Assembly: GCA_012839805.1 (NCBI GenBank)
Contig: DUMU01000024.1
Coordinates: 36,648 to 100,647, forward strand
Reading direction: 5' to 3'
Length of the DNA stretch: 64,000 bases
Source of the DNA: Bacillota bacterium
GTDB lineage: Bacteria > Bacillota > Limnochordia > Limnochordales > DUMU01
Notes under the pieces: generated by a model
Told to the model about the DNA's origin: nothing
Databases searched by the model: none
The model's input: only the letters and a program-made list of their open reading frames with translations
Shown: piece by piece, positions 8,495-17,953 of the stretch
How positions within the stretch are numbered: position 1 is the stretch's first letter
Layout: the number at the start of each line of letters is the position of its first letter
Position numbers and translations under genes: made by a program

Positions 8495-11400
8495 ATGTAC
8501 CAGATGGACCAGATGGAGATCCGGTTGTTGCCCGGTAAGATTGCCAAGCGGGCGCGCGAACTCGAACCTTTCCAGTTCCGGGAGCGACGGGAGGTTAGTC
8601 CCTGGCGGGCCATGGAAGGCCGGCTGACCCGGGAAGCCGCCCGTCCGGAACTGGATGATAGCTCCTGGCGCCGCCTGGGTATGGGGGAGAGCTGGGGCGG
8701 GAGGGATGCAACCCTTTGGCTCCGCACGCGCCTGGTCATCCCTTCGACCTGGGAGGGCGGCCGGATAGCTTTGCGACTGCGCCTCGGGGGGGAAGCCCTC
8801 GTTTACTGGAACGGCCTGCCCCTGCAGGGCCTGGATGAGCACCACCCCGAGGTCGATCTGACCTCCATCGCCAAACCGGGTGAAGAGGCTCTGCTGGCCG
8901 TGGAAGCCTGGAGCGGTATGGGTAATGAACGCCATCAGCTGGTGGAGAGCTCCCTGGTGCTGGTCGATCCGCTGGTTCGCCGCTTCCTTTTGGATCTTAA
9001 GGCTGTGCTGGAGCTGGCCGAGGCGCAAGCGGCGGAAGAGCCACTGCGGGAGGCTTTGCTGCGCGCCGCCGATCGAGCCGTGGACCGGGTCGATTACTTG
9101 CGAAAAGGAAGCGAGGAGTTCCGGGAAAGCGTCGAGGCCGCCCTTCGCCTGCTCCACGACGAGATGGCCGGCCTGCGGCGCCGGTGGGGGACCCGGGGCC
9201 GGCTCCACCTCATTGGCCATGCCCACATCGACCTGGCCTGGCTGTGGCCGATCCGGGAAACCCGGCGTAAAGCGGCCCGCACCTTTGCTTCGGTACTGCA
9301 TCTGATGCAGAAGTACCCGGCTTACTACTTCGGCCAGAGCCAGCCGCAGCTTTACGTGTGGTTGAAGGAGGACTACCCGGAGCTCTACGATGGTATTCGT
9401 CGTCGCGTGGCGGAAGGGCGCTGGGAACCACTCGGAGCCCTCTGGGTGGAAAGTGACTGCAACCTCACCGGCGGTGAATCCCTGGTCCGGCAGGTGGTCT
9501 ACGGAAAGAGGTTCTTCCGCGAGGAGTTCGGATACGATTCGCGACTGGCCTGGCTTCCCGACGCCTTCGGGTTCACCTGGAGCCTGCCGCAGATTCTCAA
9601 AAAGGCTGGTGTTGATTACTTCGTCACCACCAAAATCAGCTGGAACCAGTTCAACCGCTTTCCCTACGATCTCTTCTGGTGGGAGGGTACCGACGGGTCC
9701 CGGGTCCTCGCCCATTTTTACCACAACCCCGAGAACGGCTATAACGGCAACGTTCGCCCCGGGGCACTCCGGCGCACCTGGGACAACTTCCAGCAAAAGG
9801 AGCTTTGCGACATCTCGCTCTTCAGCTACGGCTGGGGGGACGGGGGTGGCGGACCCACCGAGGAGATGCTGGAGATGTTCTCGAGGCTCCAGGAGGCCCC
9901 CGGATCGCCACGCCTGGAGACCGGGCCGGTACAGGCGTTTCTGGACCACCTGCCCAAGGAAGGGCTGCCGGTCTGGAACGACGAGCTCTACCTCGAATTA
10001 CACCGGGGCACTTTCACTACCCAGTCGGCGGTAAAGAAAGGCAACCGGAGGGCGGAATTCGCCCTGCGCCGGGCGGAAATCCTGGCCAGCTGGGCAGCGC
10101 TCATGCGGGGGCGTGACTACGGTTATCCCGGTAGGGAGCTGGAAGAAGCGTGGAAGATGCTGTTGCGGAACCAATTCCACGACATCCTTCCCGGTTCGGG
10201 AATCCATGAGATTTATGAAGATGCCTGGCGAGAACTGGACGAAGTGCAAAAGACCGCCCGGGCGATCAGCGAGGGAGCAATAGCGGCCCTCTTCCCGCCC
10301 GATGGGAAAGAACCCAAGGCCGAAGGGGAGGCCGGCCGGGTTCTGGTGGTGAACGACCTGGCCTGGGAGCGGGGCGACCTCGTCCAGGTGGTGGTCGACC
10401 GGGACCTGGTGGAACGGCTCATGACGGGAGGAAGGCAGCTGGTCGTGGAGACACCGGGGGGTGAAAGCCTGGCCTGCCAGGTGGTTGAGCTCCCGGAGGC
10501 GGAAGAGAAGGTCGGAATATTGTTCGAGCCTCGTGAACTGCCTCCCATGGGTTGGGCTACCTACCGGCTGAAGAATCCGTCAGCCAGAGCGGCGAACCGT
10601 ATGGGCGCGGGCGCGGACCTGGAGGCGGAAGCGGCCGCCGCTCACTTCCGTACCCTGTTCCGGGACGGGTCGTGGCAGGTGACAACCCCCTTCTACCAGC
10701 TTACGATCGACCGGACCGGGGCGATCGGCCGGCTCTTTGACCGGAGGGTCCAGAGGGAGGTCCTTCCGGCGGGTGAACGCGCCAACGTGATCTGGGCCTT
10801 CGAGGACAAACCCAATGTGTGGGATGCCTGGGACATCGACCTCTTTTATGAGAAGAAAGGATGGCCGGTGCAGGAAGATCCCCGGGTGGAGCTCTTAGAG
10901 AACGGGCCGTTGCGTCTCACCTTCCGGATCACCCGGGGCTTTCACCACTCCCGGGTCACCCAGTGGCTACGCCTGTACCGTCATTCGCCTCGCATCGACT
11001 TTGAGACGGAGATCGACTGGCACGAACGGGACGTCCTGCTCAAAGCGGCCTTTCCGGTGGCGGTCAGGAGCCGGCAGGCCACTTACGAGATCGCGTATGG
11101 ATACATCGAACGGCCTACCCATACCAACACCAGCTGGGAACGGGCCCGGTTCGAAGTGGCGGGACACAAGTGGGTGGACCTGTCGGAGGACGGGTACGGG
11201 GTGAGCCTGCTCAACGATGCCAAGTACGGGCACGACGTGCACGGCTCGACCCTCCGGTTGACCCTCCTCAAGTCGCCGGTGTGGCCCGATCCCCGGGCGG
11301 ACGAGGGAATCCAGCACTTTACCTATTCTTTGTTGCCTCACCCGGGGGATTGGCGATCGGCGGGCACGGTGGCCCGGGCCTACGAATTGAATGCTCCCGT

Positions 11401-11773
11401 ATGGGCCGGGTTGGTGGGAGAAAGCGGGATGCCGGCCCGTCACTCATTTGTCAAAGTGGAGCAGGAGAACGTGATCCTGGCGGTGTGGAAGGCTCCTGAT
11501 CGTGTGCACCAGGCAGCCGGTGGTGGCAGAAAGGACGGAAACGAACCCGGTGGCGAGGCCGGTGAGTGGATCATCCGGGTGTACGAAGCATTTGGACGCC
11601 GGGGGCCCGTGACGCTCGCGTTCTTCCGGCCGGTGCGTTCAGCCGAACCCGTCAACTTGCTGGAAGAGCCGGAGAGGGTCGACCCGCGGGAGACTCCCAC
11701 CGTGGAGGGTAACCGGGTGACGTTTCCCATGAAGCCCCAGGAGATCCGGACATTGCGGATTCGTTTGGCCTGA
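8495..11773 (+). CDS. Alpha-mannosidase, glycoside hydrolase family 38
   Basis: The 1092-residue protein hydrolyses terminal alpha-mannosyl residues. The catalytic domain begins with HLIGHAHIDLAWLW (His238 to Trp251): His244 and Asp246 match the zinc ligands of GH38. WLPDAFGF contains Asp356, the nucleophile and further zinc ligand. The mid-domain helices and the large C-terminal beta domain (from about residue 640) are all present, so the length is normal for bacterial GH38. An N-terminal beta-sandwich (about residues 30-150) precedes the catalytic domain. There is no signal peptide, so it works on imported oligosaccharides. The ATG at 8495 has AGGAGGG ten bases upstream. It precedes a sugar dehydrogenase and two permease sets. 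Confidence 0.95.
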   Translation: MYQMDQMEIRLLPGKIAKRARELEPFQFRERREVSPWRAMEGRLTREAARPELDDSSWRRLGMGESWGGRDATLWLRTRLVIPSTWEGGRIALRLRLGGEALVYWNGLPLQGLDEHHPEVDLTSIAKPGEEALLAVEAWSGMGNERHQLVESSLVLVDPLVRRFLLDLKAVLELAEAQAAEEPLREALLRAADRAVDRVDYLRKGSEEFRESVEAALRLLHDEMAGLRRRWGTRGRLHLIGHAHIDLAWLWPIRETRRKAARTFASVLHLMQKYPAYYFGQSQPQLYVWLKEDYPELYDGIRRRVAEGRWEPLGALWVESDCNLTGGESLVRQVVYGKRFFREEFGYDSRLAWLPDAFGFTWSLPQILKKAGVDYFVTTKISWNQFNRFPYDLFWWEGTDGSRVLAHFYHNPENGYNGNVRPGALRRTWDNFQQKELCDISLFSYGWGDGGGGPTEEMLEMFSRLQEAPGSPRLETGPVQAFLDHLPKEGLPVWNDELYLELHRGTFTTQSAVKKGNRRAEFALRRAEILASWAALMRGRDYGYPGRELEEAWKMLLRNQFHDILPGSGIHEIYEDAWRELDEVQKTARAISEGAIAALFPPDGKEPKAEGEAGRVLVVNDLAWERGDLVQVVVDRDLVERLMTGGRQLVVETPGGESLACQVVELPEAEEKVGILFEPRELPPMGWATYRLKNPSARAANRMGAGADLEAEAAAAHFRTLFRDGSWQVTTPFYQLTIDRTGAIGRLFDRRVQREVLPAGERANVIWAFEDKPNVWDAWDIDLFYEKKGWPVQEDPRVELLENGPLRLTFRITRGFHHSRVTQWLRLYRHSPRIDFETEIDWHERDVLLKAAFPVAVRSRQATYEIAYGYIERPTHTNTSWERARFEVAGHKWVDLSEDGYGVSLLNDAKYGHDVHGSTLRLTLLKSPVWPDPRADEGIQHFTYSLLPHPGDWRSAGTVARAYELNAPVWAGLVGESGMPARHSFVKVEQENVILAVWKAPDRVHQAAGGGRKDGNEPGGEAGEWIIRVYEAFGRRGPVTLAFFRPVRSAEPVNLLEEPERVDPRETPTVEGNRVTFPMKPQEIRTLRIRLA

Positions 11774-11810
11774 GCTGTTTGATTGCCTGGAATTCCTTCG
11801 CCCCCGGCAG

Positions 11811-11868
11811 GAAAACGGGCAGTTTTCTCGAACTCCCGAGGATAGGTCGGGGGCCCCCCGACCTATCC
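11811..11868. promoter_or_regulatory. Hairpin pair between GH38 and the Gfo/Idh gene
   Basis: Two hairpins lie in the 115-bp gap. The first is a weak stem, GAAAAC and GTTTTC around a five-base loop (11811-11827). The second is a perfect 13-bp inverted repeat with a three-base centre (11840-11868; arms GGATAGGTCGGGG and its complement). The second ends 20 bases before the next start codon, just ahead of its GGGAGG ribosome site. There is no T tract after it, so an operator or translation-control hairpin fits better than a terminator. Confidence 0.5.
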
Positions 11869-11888
11869 GGTGCCGGGAGGCAAGAGCA

Positions 11889-12881
11889 GTGCAGGTAGGC
11901 ATAGTAGGTTTGGCTCTCTCTCACCCGTATATCTTCGCGGAGCTGGTTCGAGAGGAGGGCCACCAGGTCCGGGCCGTCTGGGACGAGGACCGCAGCAAGG
12001 CGCGGGAGCTCGCGGAAAAGACAGGGGCTTTACCCGTGGACGATATCGCCTCGCTTCTTCCCGGGGGGGAGGCAGCGGTGGATGCGGTCTTTGTCTGTAC
12101 CCGGAGCGTAGATCATGCGCGCTATGCTCTGCCTTTCCTCGAGGCGGGAGTTCCGACTTTCGTCGACAAGGCGCTGGCCACCACGGTGGAGGATGTTAAG
12201 GCCCTGCTCGAGGCGGGGTCAAAGCCGGGCCGGGTGCTCATGTCGACGTCCGCGATCCGCTACGCCCCGGCCCACGTGGCGCTGCGGGAGCAGGTGAAGG
12301 CGGGTCGCCTCGGAAAGACCGCGTGGGCGGAAGCCCTGGTCGCTCACGACATCCAGCACTATCTGCAGGGGCCTTCGACCTGGCAAGACAGCATCGAACA
12401 GGGCGGGGGCTCCATCATCAACATGGGTATCCACGGGGTTGAGCCGCTGGTCGCGACCTGGGGCGGTGACGTGGCAACCGTTTTCTGCCAGGCCTCCCGC
12501 ACCATCTACCCCACCAGCCAGTCCGAGGACACGGCGGTCATGCTGATTCGATATCGCGACGGCCGGCTGGCCAGCGTCCAGGTGGTCTGCGGCAGCAGCA
12601 CGCACGGCTACCAGTTGCGAGTTCAGGGGGACCGGGGGTTTCTGCTCGCCTCCGCCCCCAGCGGGCTTCTCGTGGGGTTGAACGGAGCGCTCTCGGGCAA
12701 CGGTGACGGCAACGTGGAATATGGGTATAAGGAGACGGTTCGCCGGTTCCTGGAAGGGGCGGCGCGGGGAGAGGCCCCGATTCCTCTGGACGAGACGGCG
12801 GCGGTAATGGCGATTCTTTTGGCCGCGCGTCGATCGGCGGCCAGCGGACGGGTGGTGACCCGGCAAGAGATCGAGATCTGA
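11889..12881 (+). CDS. Gfo/Idh/MocA-family sugar dehydrogenase or oxidoreductase
   Basis: The 330-residue product starts MQVGIVGLALSHPYIFAEL, an NAD(P)-binding Rossmann opening in which the usual GxGxxG is altered to GLALSH. FVDKALATTVEDVKAL (about residues 96-111) carries the conserved catalytic lysine region (normally EKP), and GGGSIINMGIHGVEPLVATWG holds the histidine-containing C-terminal motif. Family members reduce or oxidise sugars, inositols or their derivatives. The start is a GTG at 11889 with GGGAGG eight bases upstream, directly after the palindrome at 11840-11868. It follows the mannosidase in the same direction and probably acts on a released sugar; the exact substrate is unknown. 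Confidence 0.85.
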   Translation: MQVGIVGLALSHPYIFAELVREEGHQVRAVWDEDRSKARELAEKTGALPVDDIASLLPGGEAAVDAVFVCTRSVDHARYALPFLEAGVPTFVDKALATTVEDVKALLEAGSKPGRVLMSTSAIRYAPAHVALREQVKAGRLGKTAWAEALVAHDIQHYLQGPSTWQDSIEQGGGSIINMGIHGVEPLVATWGGDVATVFCQASRTIYPTSQSEDTAVMLIRYRDGRLASVQVVCGSSTHGYQLRVQGDRGFLLASAPSGLLVGLNGALSGNGDGNVEYGYKETVRRFLEGAARGEAPIPLDETAAVMAILLAARRSAASGRVVTRQEIEI

Positions 12882-13067
12882 AAGAGCAAGCAAGGTAGAA
12901 AGTACTAGCGAACGCGGCGCGAATCCAAGAAGGGGATTGGCCGGTCGAAGAGGAACTAGATATTACCTGTCCGTTTGGCGGTTTCCACGATGATGGTGTT
13001 CACGGCAGTGCGGGAAACGGCGTGGGTACGTCGGGGGGGACGAGAAGGAATGCAGGAAGAACGCGAT

Positions 13068-16034
13068 GTGAAAGGGCGCCGCCGCCGGATGCGCTGGGCG
13101 GCGCTGGCGGCGCTGGCGCTCATGGCCGCCATCGGTATCTGGCAGGTGAGAGCCCAGGGCGATCAGGAGGCTCCGGCGGCACCGGCTCCAGAGGACGAGA
13201 TTGCTTCTTTCAAGCTGGAACCGTCCTTTGCGGAGCGCAAGGCAGAGTGGGACAAGGCGGGGGCCCGTGATACCCAGGGGGTCTCCATTACCGTCCCGGC
13301 CCTCCGGTATGTCGCGGCGAGCGACCCGGCGGCGGTGAAAGCGGTCGAGGATCCTGAGGGGCAGCGAGGCAAGGTTTTGGCCTGGCTGAAAGAAGAAACC
13401 TGGGTAGAATGGGAAGTCAACGTTCCCGAGTCCGGGTATTATCAGATGTCCTTGACCTATTACATGCCGCCCGGCAAGAATGCGGCTGCCGAACGGGACC
13501 TGATGATCGACGGGACGTACCCGTATAGCGAGGCCAAGCGGCTCACCTTCAGCCGGATGTGGAAGGATGCGGGCCTCCCGCGGAAAGACAGCCGCGGTAA
13601 CCACATTCGCCCGCGTCAGATGGAGGTTTTCGGCTGGCAAACCGCCCCCCTCGAGGACAGCCGGCGCCTGGTATCCGAACCGCTGCGCTTCTATCTCACC
13701 GCGGGAACCCACCGGCTGCGCATGGGTGCGCTCCGTGAGCCGATGCTCATCGAAAAGATCGAGATCTATTCACCCGTGGTTTTGCCAACGTATGAGGAGA
13801 AGCTGGCTGAATGGAAGGCGGCCGGGCTCAAACCGGCTCGATCGCTGGTCAAGGTACAAGGCGAAGAGGCCGCGTTGAAGTCGGACCCGACCCTGCGCCG
13901 GGAGTATACGTCGGATCCAAGGGAGGAGCCCGCGTCACAGGGTAAGATCATCCTCAACGCCTTTGGTGCCTGGCGCTGGCGGCTGGCAGGGGCATGGGCC
14001 GAATGGGTCTTCGATGTCCCCGAAGACGGGCTTTATGAATTTGACGCCAAAGTATGGCAGGGCTGGAACGACGGCCTCCCCGTTTACAGGCGGCTCTACG
14101 TCGACGGCAAGGTTCCTTTCCGCGAAGCCAATGCCATCGCCATTCCGTTCAACCGCCGGCAGCAGATCTGGCGTGCCGGGGCCTTCAAGGAGGGCGACGA
14201 GCCCTTCCTTCTGGGTCTGACCAAGGGGCGGCATGTGATCCGTCTCGAGGTGAGCGTTGGGCCCTTGGCAGAGACGGTCAGCACGATTGAGGAAGTTTCC
14301 CGGCGGCTTTCGGTCTTCAACCGGGAAGTGGTCATGGTAACCGGGCCAGACCCCGACCCGAACTTCGAGTACAGGATCGAGAACAATATCCCCGACCTGG
14401 TGCCGAGGCTAAATGACACCGCGGCCATGTTGGAGAAACAGGTAAAGCAAATGACCGCCGCGGTGGGGCGCCGGCCGGCCGCCGCCAACACCCTGGCCAT
14501 GGTGGCAGACCAACTCCGGCACATGGCCGAGTACCCCGAAACCATCACCACCCCGGGTGGGATCAAGAGCTTTGGCGACAACCAGACGAGCCTCAGCACC
14601 TGGGCGACTTCTCTCCAGGGACAGCCGCTGGAGGTAGACTGGGTCGCCCTGGCGCCGCCCGGCCAGCAATGGGCCCGGGCCGGATCGAATTACCTGGAGT
14701 TTGCCGAGCGGACCGCGAAAGAGCTGGTGGCATCGTTCGGCAAGGATTACGGCCAGATCGGTGACGTCTACGAGGGGACGGAAGCCCTGAACGTCTGGGT
14801 GGCGATGGGCCGGGAGTGGGCCGAGATCATCAAGGACATGGTTGAGGATGATTTCACGCCGAAGACGGGCATCCCGGTCAACATCAACATTCTCCCCGGC
14901 GGGCAATTGGGGGCGGGCAGCGTCAACGTGATCTTGCTTGCCGCCGTCACCGGCAAGACGCCCGACGTGGCGCTGGGCGCTTCGCCGGATCTACCGGTGG
15001 AGTTTGCCATTCGCGATGCCATGACGGCGCTCGACCAGTTCCCGGACTACCAGGAGGTGCGCAAGCGTTTCCGTCCCGGCGCGTTGATCCCATACCACTA
15101 CCAGGGCCACGACTATGCGCTGCCCCTGAGCCAGGACTTCATGATGCTCTTCTATCGCAAGGACATCCTGAGCTTGCTGGGGCTAAAGATCCCCAACACC
15201 TGGGACGAGGTTTACGAGATGCTACCTGAGCTTCAGGCGAACGGGCTCGAGTTCTTCTACCCGTCGCCGGCGGCGGTAGGAGACATCGGAGGCTTCACGC
15301 CGTTCCTCTACCAGTACGGGGGTGAGTATTACACGCCGGACGGGCTTCGCTCCGCCCTGTATACCCCGGAGGCACAGGCGGCCTTCAAAGAGTGGACGGA
15401 GCTATGGACCAACTACAAGATTCCCATCCAGGCCGATTTCTACAACCGGATGCGCACAGGCCTGATGCCGATCGGCGTAGCCGGCTACGGGCTTTACGTC
15501 TCCCTGTCGGTGGCCGCCCCGGAGCTGGCCGGCTGGTGGGGGATGAGCCCGCTTCCCGGCCACGTGCGAAACGGCGAGATCAACCGGACGGCCGGTGGGG
15601 GCGCGAGCGTCGGCGTAATATTCAAGATCAAGGATCCAAAGAAGCGGCAGCATGCCTGGGAGTTCCTGAAGTGGGCTACCAGTGACGAAGTGCAGATGCG
15701 CTTCGGCCAGGAAATCGAGGGGCTCCTGGGAGTCGCGGCCCGCTGGAACAGCGCCAACGTCAACGCCATCAAGGGCCTTCCGTGGCCGAGCCGGGATCTC
15801 AACGCCATCCTGGAGCAGTGGCGCTGGCTAAAAGAAGTCCCGGTCGTACTCGGCGGCTATTTCACCGGGCGGCACGTATCCAACGCCTGGAACCGCACGG
15901 TTATCAACGGGATGTTGCCTAGAGAGTCGCTGGAGCTGGCGGTGAAAGACATCGATCGAGAGCTCCGGGCCAAGCAAGAAGAGTTCGGTATTACTCCGGA
16001 GAAGGCTCAAAAGCTCTACCTGGGGGAGGAGTGA
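13068..16034 (+). CDS. Fused extracellular solute-binding protein with N-terminal beta domains
   Basis: The 988-residue protein has a signal peptide (KGRRRRMRWAALAALALMA to about residue 30) without a lipobox cysteine. Two similar beta-rich modules follow, each containing WVEWEVNVPESGYY- or AEWVFDVPEDGLYEF-like segments and a DRD/YRRLYVDGKVPF strand (about residues 60-240 and 260-420). They resemble carbohydrate-binding jelly-roll domains. After a linker with helices, the family-1 sugar-binding domain starts near residue 580: PVNINILPGGQLGAGSVN, GKTPDVALGASPDLPVEFA, YALPLSQDFMMLFYRKDIL and HAWEFLKWATSDEVQMRF. Usual binding proteins have 400-450 residues. I chose the GTG at 13068 because AGGAAG lies eight bases upstream; an in-frame TTG (12975) and ATG (13050) exist. 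The stop lies just ahead of the first permease. Confidence 0.85.
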   Translation: MKGRRRRMRWAALAALALMAAIGIWQVRAQGDQEAPAAPAPEDEIASFKLEPSFAERKAEWDKAGARDTQGVSITVPALRYVAASDPAAVKAVEDPEGQRGKVLAWLKEETWVEWEVNVPESGYYQMSLTYYMPPGKNAAAERDLMIDGTYPYSEAKRLTFSRMWKDAGLPRKDSRGNHIRPRQMEVFGWQTAPLEDSRRLVSEPLRFYLTAGTHRLRMGALREPMLIEKIEIYSPVVLPTYEEKLAEWKAAGLKPARSLVKVQGEEAALKSDPTLRREYTSDPREEPASQGKIILNAFGAWRWRLAGAWAEWVFDVPEDGLYEFDAKVWQGWNDGLPVYRRLYVDGKVPFREANAIAIPFNRRQQIWRAGAFKEGDEPFLLGLTKGRHVIRLEVSVGPLAETVSTIEEVSRRLSVFNREVVMVTGPDPDPNFEYRIENNIPDLVPRLNDTAAMLEKQVKQMTAAVGRRPAAANTLAMVADQLRHMAEYPETITTPGGIKSFGDNQTSLSTWATSLQGQPLEVDWVALAPPGQQWARAGSNYLEFAERTAKELVASFGKDYGQIGDVYEGTEALNVWVAMGREWAEIIKDMVEDDFTPKTGIPVNINILPGGQLGAGSVNVILLAAVTGKTPDVALGASPDLPVEFAIRDAMTALDQFPDYQEVRKRFRPGALIPYHYQGHDYALPLSQDFMMLFYRKDILSLLGLKIPNTWDEVYEMLPELQANGLEFFYPSPAAVGDIGGFTPFLYQYGGEYYTPDGLRSALYTPEAQAAFKEWTELWTNYKIPIQADFYNRMRTGLMPIGVAGYGLYVSLSVAAPELAGWWGMSPLPGHVRNGEINRTAGGGASVGVIFKIKDPKKRQHAWEFLKWATSDEVQMRFGQEIEGLLGVAARWNSANVNAIKGLPWPSRDLNAILEQWRWLKEVPVVLGGYFTGRHVSNAWNRTVINGMLPRESLELAVKDIDRELRAKQEEFGITPEKAQKLYLGEE

Positions 16035-16039
16035 CCATA

Positions 16040-16993
16040 GTGGCGACGGCAGGTCAAGTGATAGAACGGGCGGTAGCCCGCCCGGCGCCCGGGCGCTTTG
16101 CCCGGATCATCGAAGCGTATCGTAAGGAGAAGGTGGCACTCCTCTTCCTCGCTCCTTTTGCCCTGGCCTTCCTGGTCTTCACGGTGGCACCAGTCCTAAC
16201 GGCCATTGGACTGAGTTTTACCTACTACAACATGTTGCAGCCGCCGAAGTGGATCGGCCTGACCAACTATCGACTGCTCTTCCTGGACGACAGTGTGTTC
16301 TTGATCGCCATCAAGAATACGTTCATCTTCGCTTTGCTTGCGGGTCCTCTTAGTTTCACCGCTTGTTTCTTGTTCGCCTGGCTCATAAACATGCAACGCT
16401 TCCGCAAGCCCCTGGCGCTCATCTTCTACGCGCCGTCCCTGGTAAGCGGTATAGCCATGGGCTTGATCGCATCGTATTTCCTCGCCGCGGACCGGTACGG
16501 GCTGCTCAACAACTTCCTCATCAGCATCGGGGCTTTGAACCAGCCGGTGCCGTTCCTGCGTGACGTGCGCTTCATCATGCCCTTCGTCATCCTGGTACAG
16601 CTTTACATGAGCCTCGGCAACGGCTTCCTGGTCAACATTGCCGGGCTGCAGAATGTTGATAGAACGCTATACGAAGCCGCCGCGATCGACGGTATCCGGT
16701 CCAAGCTGCAAGAAGTGTGGTATATAACCTTGCCGTTGATGAAGCCGCAGCTTCTCTTCAACGCGGTCATGTCTATCGTGTCTTCCTTTAACGTGTTCTG
16801 GTTGGCGGTTGGCTTGGCGGGCTTCCCGAGCTGGCAGTACGCAGCCCACACCATAGTGGCCCACATGTACGACTACGCGTTCATTCGCTTCTCGCTCGGG
16901 TACGCGTCGGCCATCGCGGTGGTTCTCTTCCTGTTCACTTTCGGTCTCAACCGGATCGTTTTCCGTGCCCTGTCGACCCGGGGGGACTACTGA
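16040..16993 (+). CDS. Sugar ABC transporter permease, MalF-type
   Basis: The 317-residue protein has six predicted membrane segments, beginning with VALLFLAPFALAFLVFTVAP. The cytoplasmic loop YEAAAIDGIRSKLQEVWYIT is the EAA motif that docks to the ATPase of binding-protein-dependent importers. The GTG at 16040 has GGGGGAGGA nine bases upstream; a GTG at 16031 overlaps the preceding stop but has no spacing. It is the MalF-like partner of the next gene. Together with the fused binding protein it should import an oligosaccharide. No MalK-type ATPase is in the window. Confidence 0.92.
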   Translation: MATAGQVIERAVARPAPGRFARIIEAYRKEKVALLFLAPFALAFLVFTVAPVLTAIGLSFTYYNMLQPPKWIGLTNYRLLFLDDSVFLIAIKNTFIFALLAGPLSFTACFLFAWLINMQRFRKPLALIFYAPSLVSGIAMGLIASYFLAADRYGLLNNFLISIGALNQPVPFLRDVRFIMPFVILVQLYMSLGNGFLVNIAGLQNVDRTLYEAAAIDGIRSKLQEVWYITLPLMKPQLLFNAVMSIVSSFNVFWLAVGLAGFPSWQYAAHTIVAHMYDYAFIRFSLGYASAIAVVLFLFTFGLNRIVFRALSTRGDY

Positions 16994-17048
16994 TGGACGA
17001 GGTAGGGCTGATGACGGAGACGAGTGTGACGGGTAAGGAGGAAGTGGC

Positions 17049-17933
17049 GTGAGCACTTATACTGGCTTGTACTACGGCGTGAAGCCCGTTCGTCGCCGGG
17101 CCTTCACCTTCGGGCAGGCGGTGCTGCTGGTGTTCCTGCTCGGGATGGCCGCCTTCATGCTGCTGCCACTGGTTTTCGTGGTGGTCAACGCCCTAAAACC
17201 CATCGACGAGCTACTGCTCTACCCCCCGCGGTTCTGGGTGCAAAGGCCTACCCTGGCCAACTTCGGGGACCTGGTCCTGGCAAGCTCTGCCCTGACGGTG
17301 CCCTTCATCCGGTACGTCTTCAACAGTGTTTTCGTCACCGTCACCGTGGTGGGGCTTACGATCCTGGTAGGGAGTATGGCCGCGTACGCGCTCTCGAACA
17401 AGCATCGCTGGCCCGGCCAGGAACTCTTCTTCACCTTGGTGGTCAGCGCCCTAATGTTTGCTCCCGAGGTAACGTCGATACCTCGTTATCTGATCGTTAA
17501 CCGGCTGGGATGGATCGACCACTACTGGGCCCTCATCATTCCACCTCTCGCGAGCACGTACGCCGTCTTCTTGATGAAGCAGTTCATTGACCAAGTACCA
17601 CGGGAGATAATCGAAGCTTCTATCATTGACGGGGCAACCGACTGGACCATTTTCTGGAAGATCATCATGCCTTTTGCCCAGTCGGCCTGGGCGACATTGG
17701 GTATCACCTCGTTTGTGGCCACCTGGAACGACGCCTTTTCGCCCCTCATCTTCACCCGTACCGAGGTCATGAAGACGCTACCGCTGATGTTGCAGACGAT
17801 CGGCGGGGGAATCGCCCGGGCCGGGGCCGGGGCCGCGGCAACCTTCCTCATGATCTTTCCGCCGATCATCATCTTCACTTTCCTGCAGAGCCGGGTAGTC
17901 GAGAGCATGGCGTACTCCGGCATCAAGTCGTGA
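17049..17933 (+). CDS. Sugar ABC transporter permease, MalG-type
   Basis: The 294-residue protein has six predicted membrane helices and the MalG-type EAA loop, EIIEASIIDGATDWTIFWKI. It begins with a GTG at 17049 preceded by AAGGAGG. Between it and the upstream permease lies a 19-codon frame (16993-17052) that starts within the upstream stop and ends over this start, which may keep ribosomes coupled. It pairs with the upstream MalF-type subunit as the membrane channel of a sugar importer. The following gene starts close to its stop. Confidence 0.92.
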   Translation: MSTYTGLYYGVKPVRRRAFTFGQAVLLVFLLGMAAFMLLPLVFVVVNALKPIDELLLYPPRFWVQRPTLANFGDLVLASSALTVPFIRYVFNSVFVTVTVVGLTILVGSMAAYALSNKHRWPGQELFFTLVVSALMFAPEVTSIPRYLIVNRLGWIDHYWALIIPPLASTYAVFLMKQFIDQVPREIIEASIIDGATDWTIFWKIIMPFAQSAWATLGITSFVATWNDAFSPLIFTRTEVMKTLPLMLQTIGGGIARAGAGAAATFLMIFPPIIIFTFLQSRVVESMAYSGIKS

Positions 17934-17953
17934 GCAGAGGGGGTTGTGCGAGC

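Noticed and set aside
8357..9949. Open 530-codon frame on the minus strand across the mannosidase gene
   Set aside because: It is opposite to the GH38 gene with all its catalytic motifs. The translated sequence is low in structure and rich in Pro/Gln/Gly, as expected for antisense frames in high-G+C DNA.
12975..13067. Longer N-terminus of the fused binding protein (TTG at 12975 or ATG at 13050)
   Set aside because: The GTG at 13068 has a better ribosome site and leaves a standard signal peptide.
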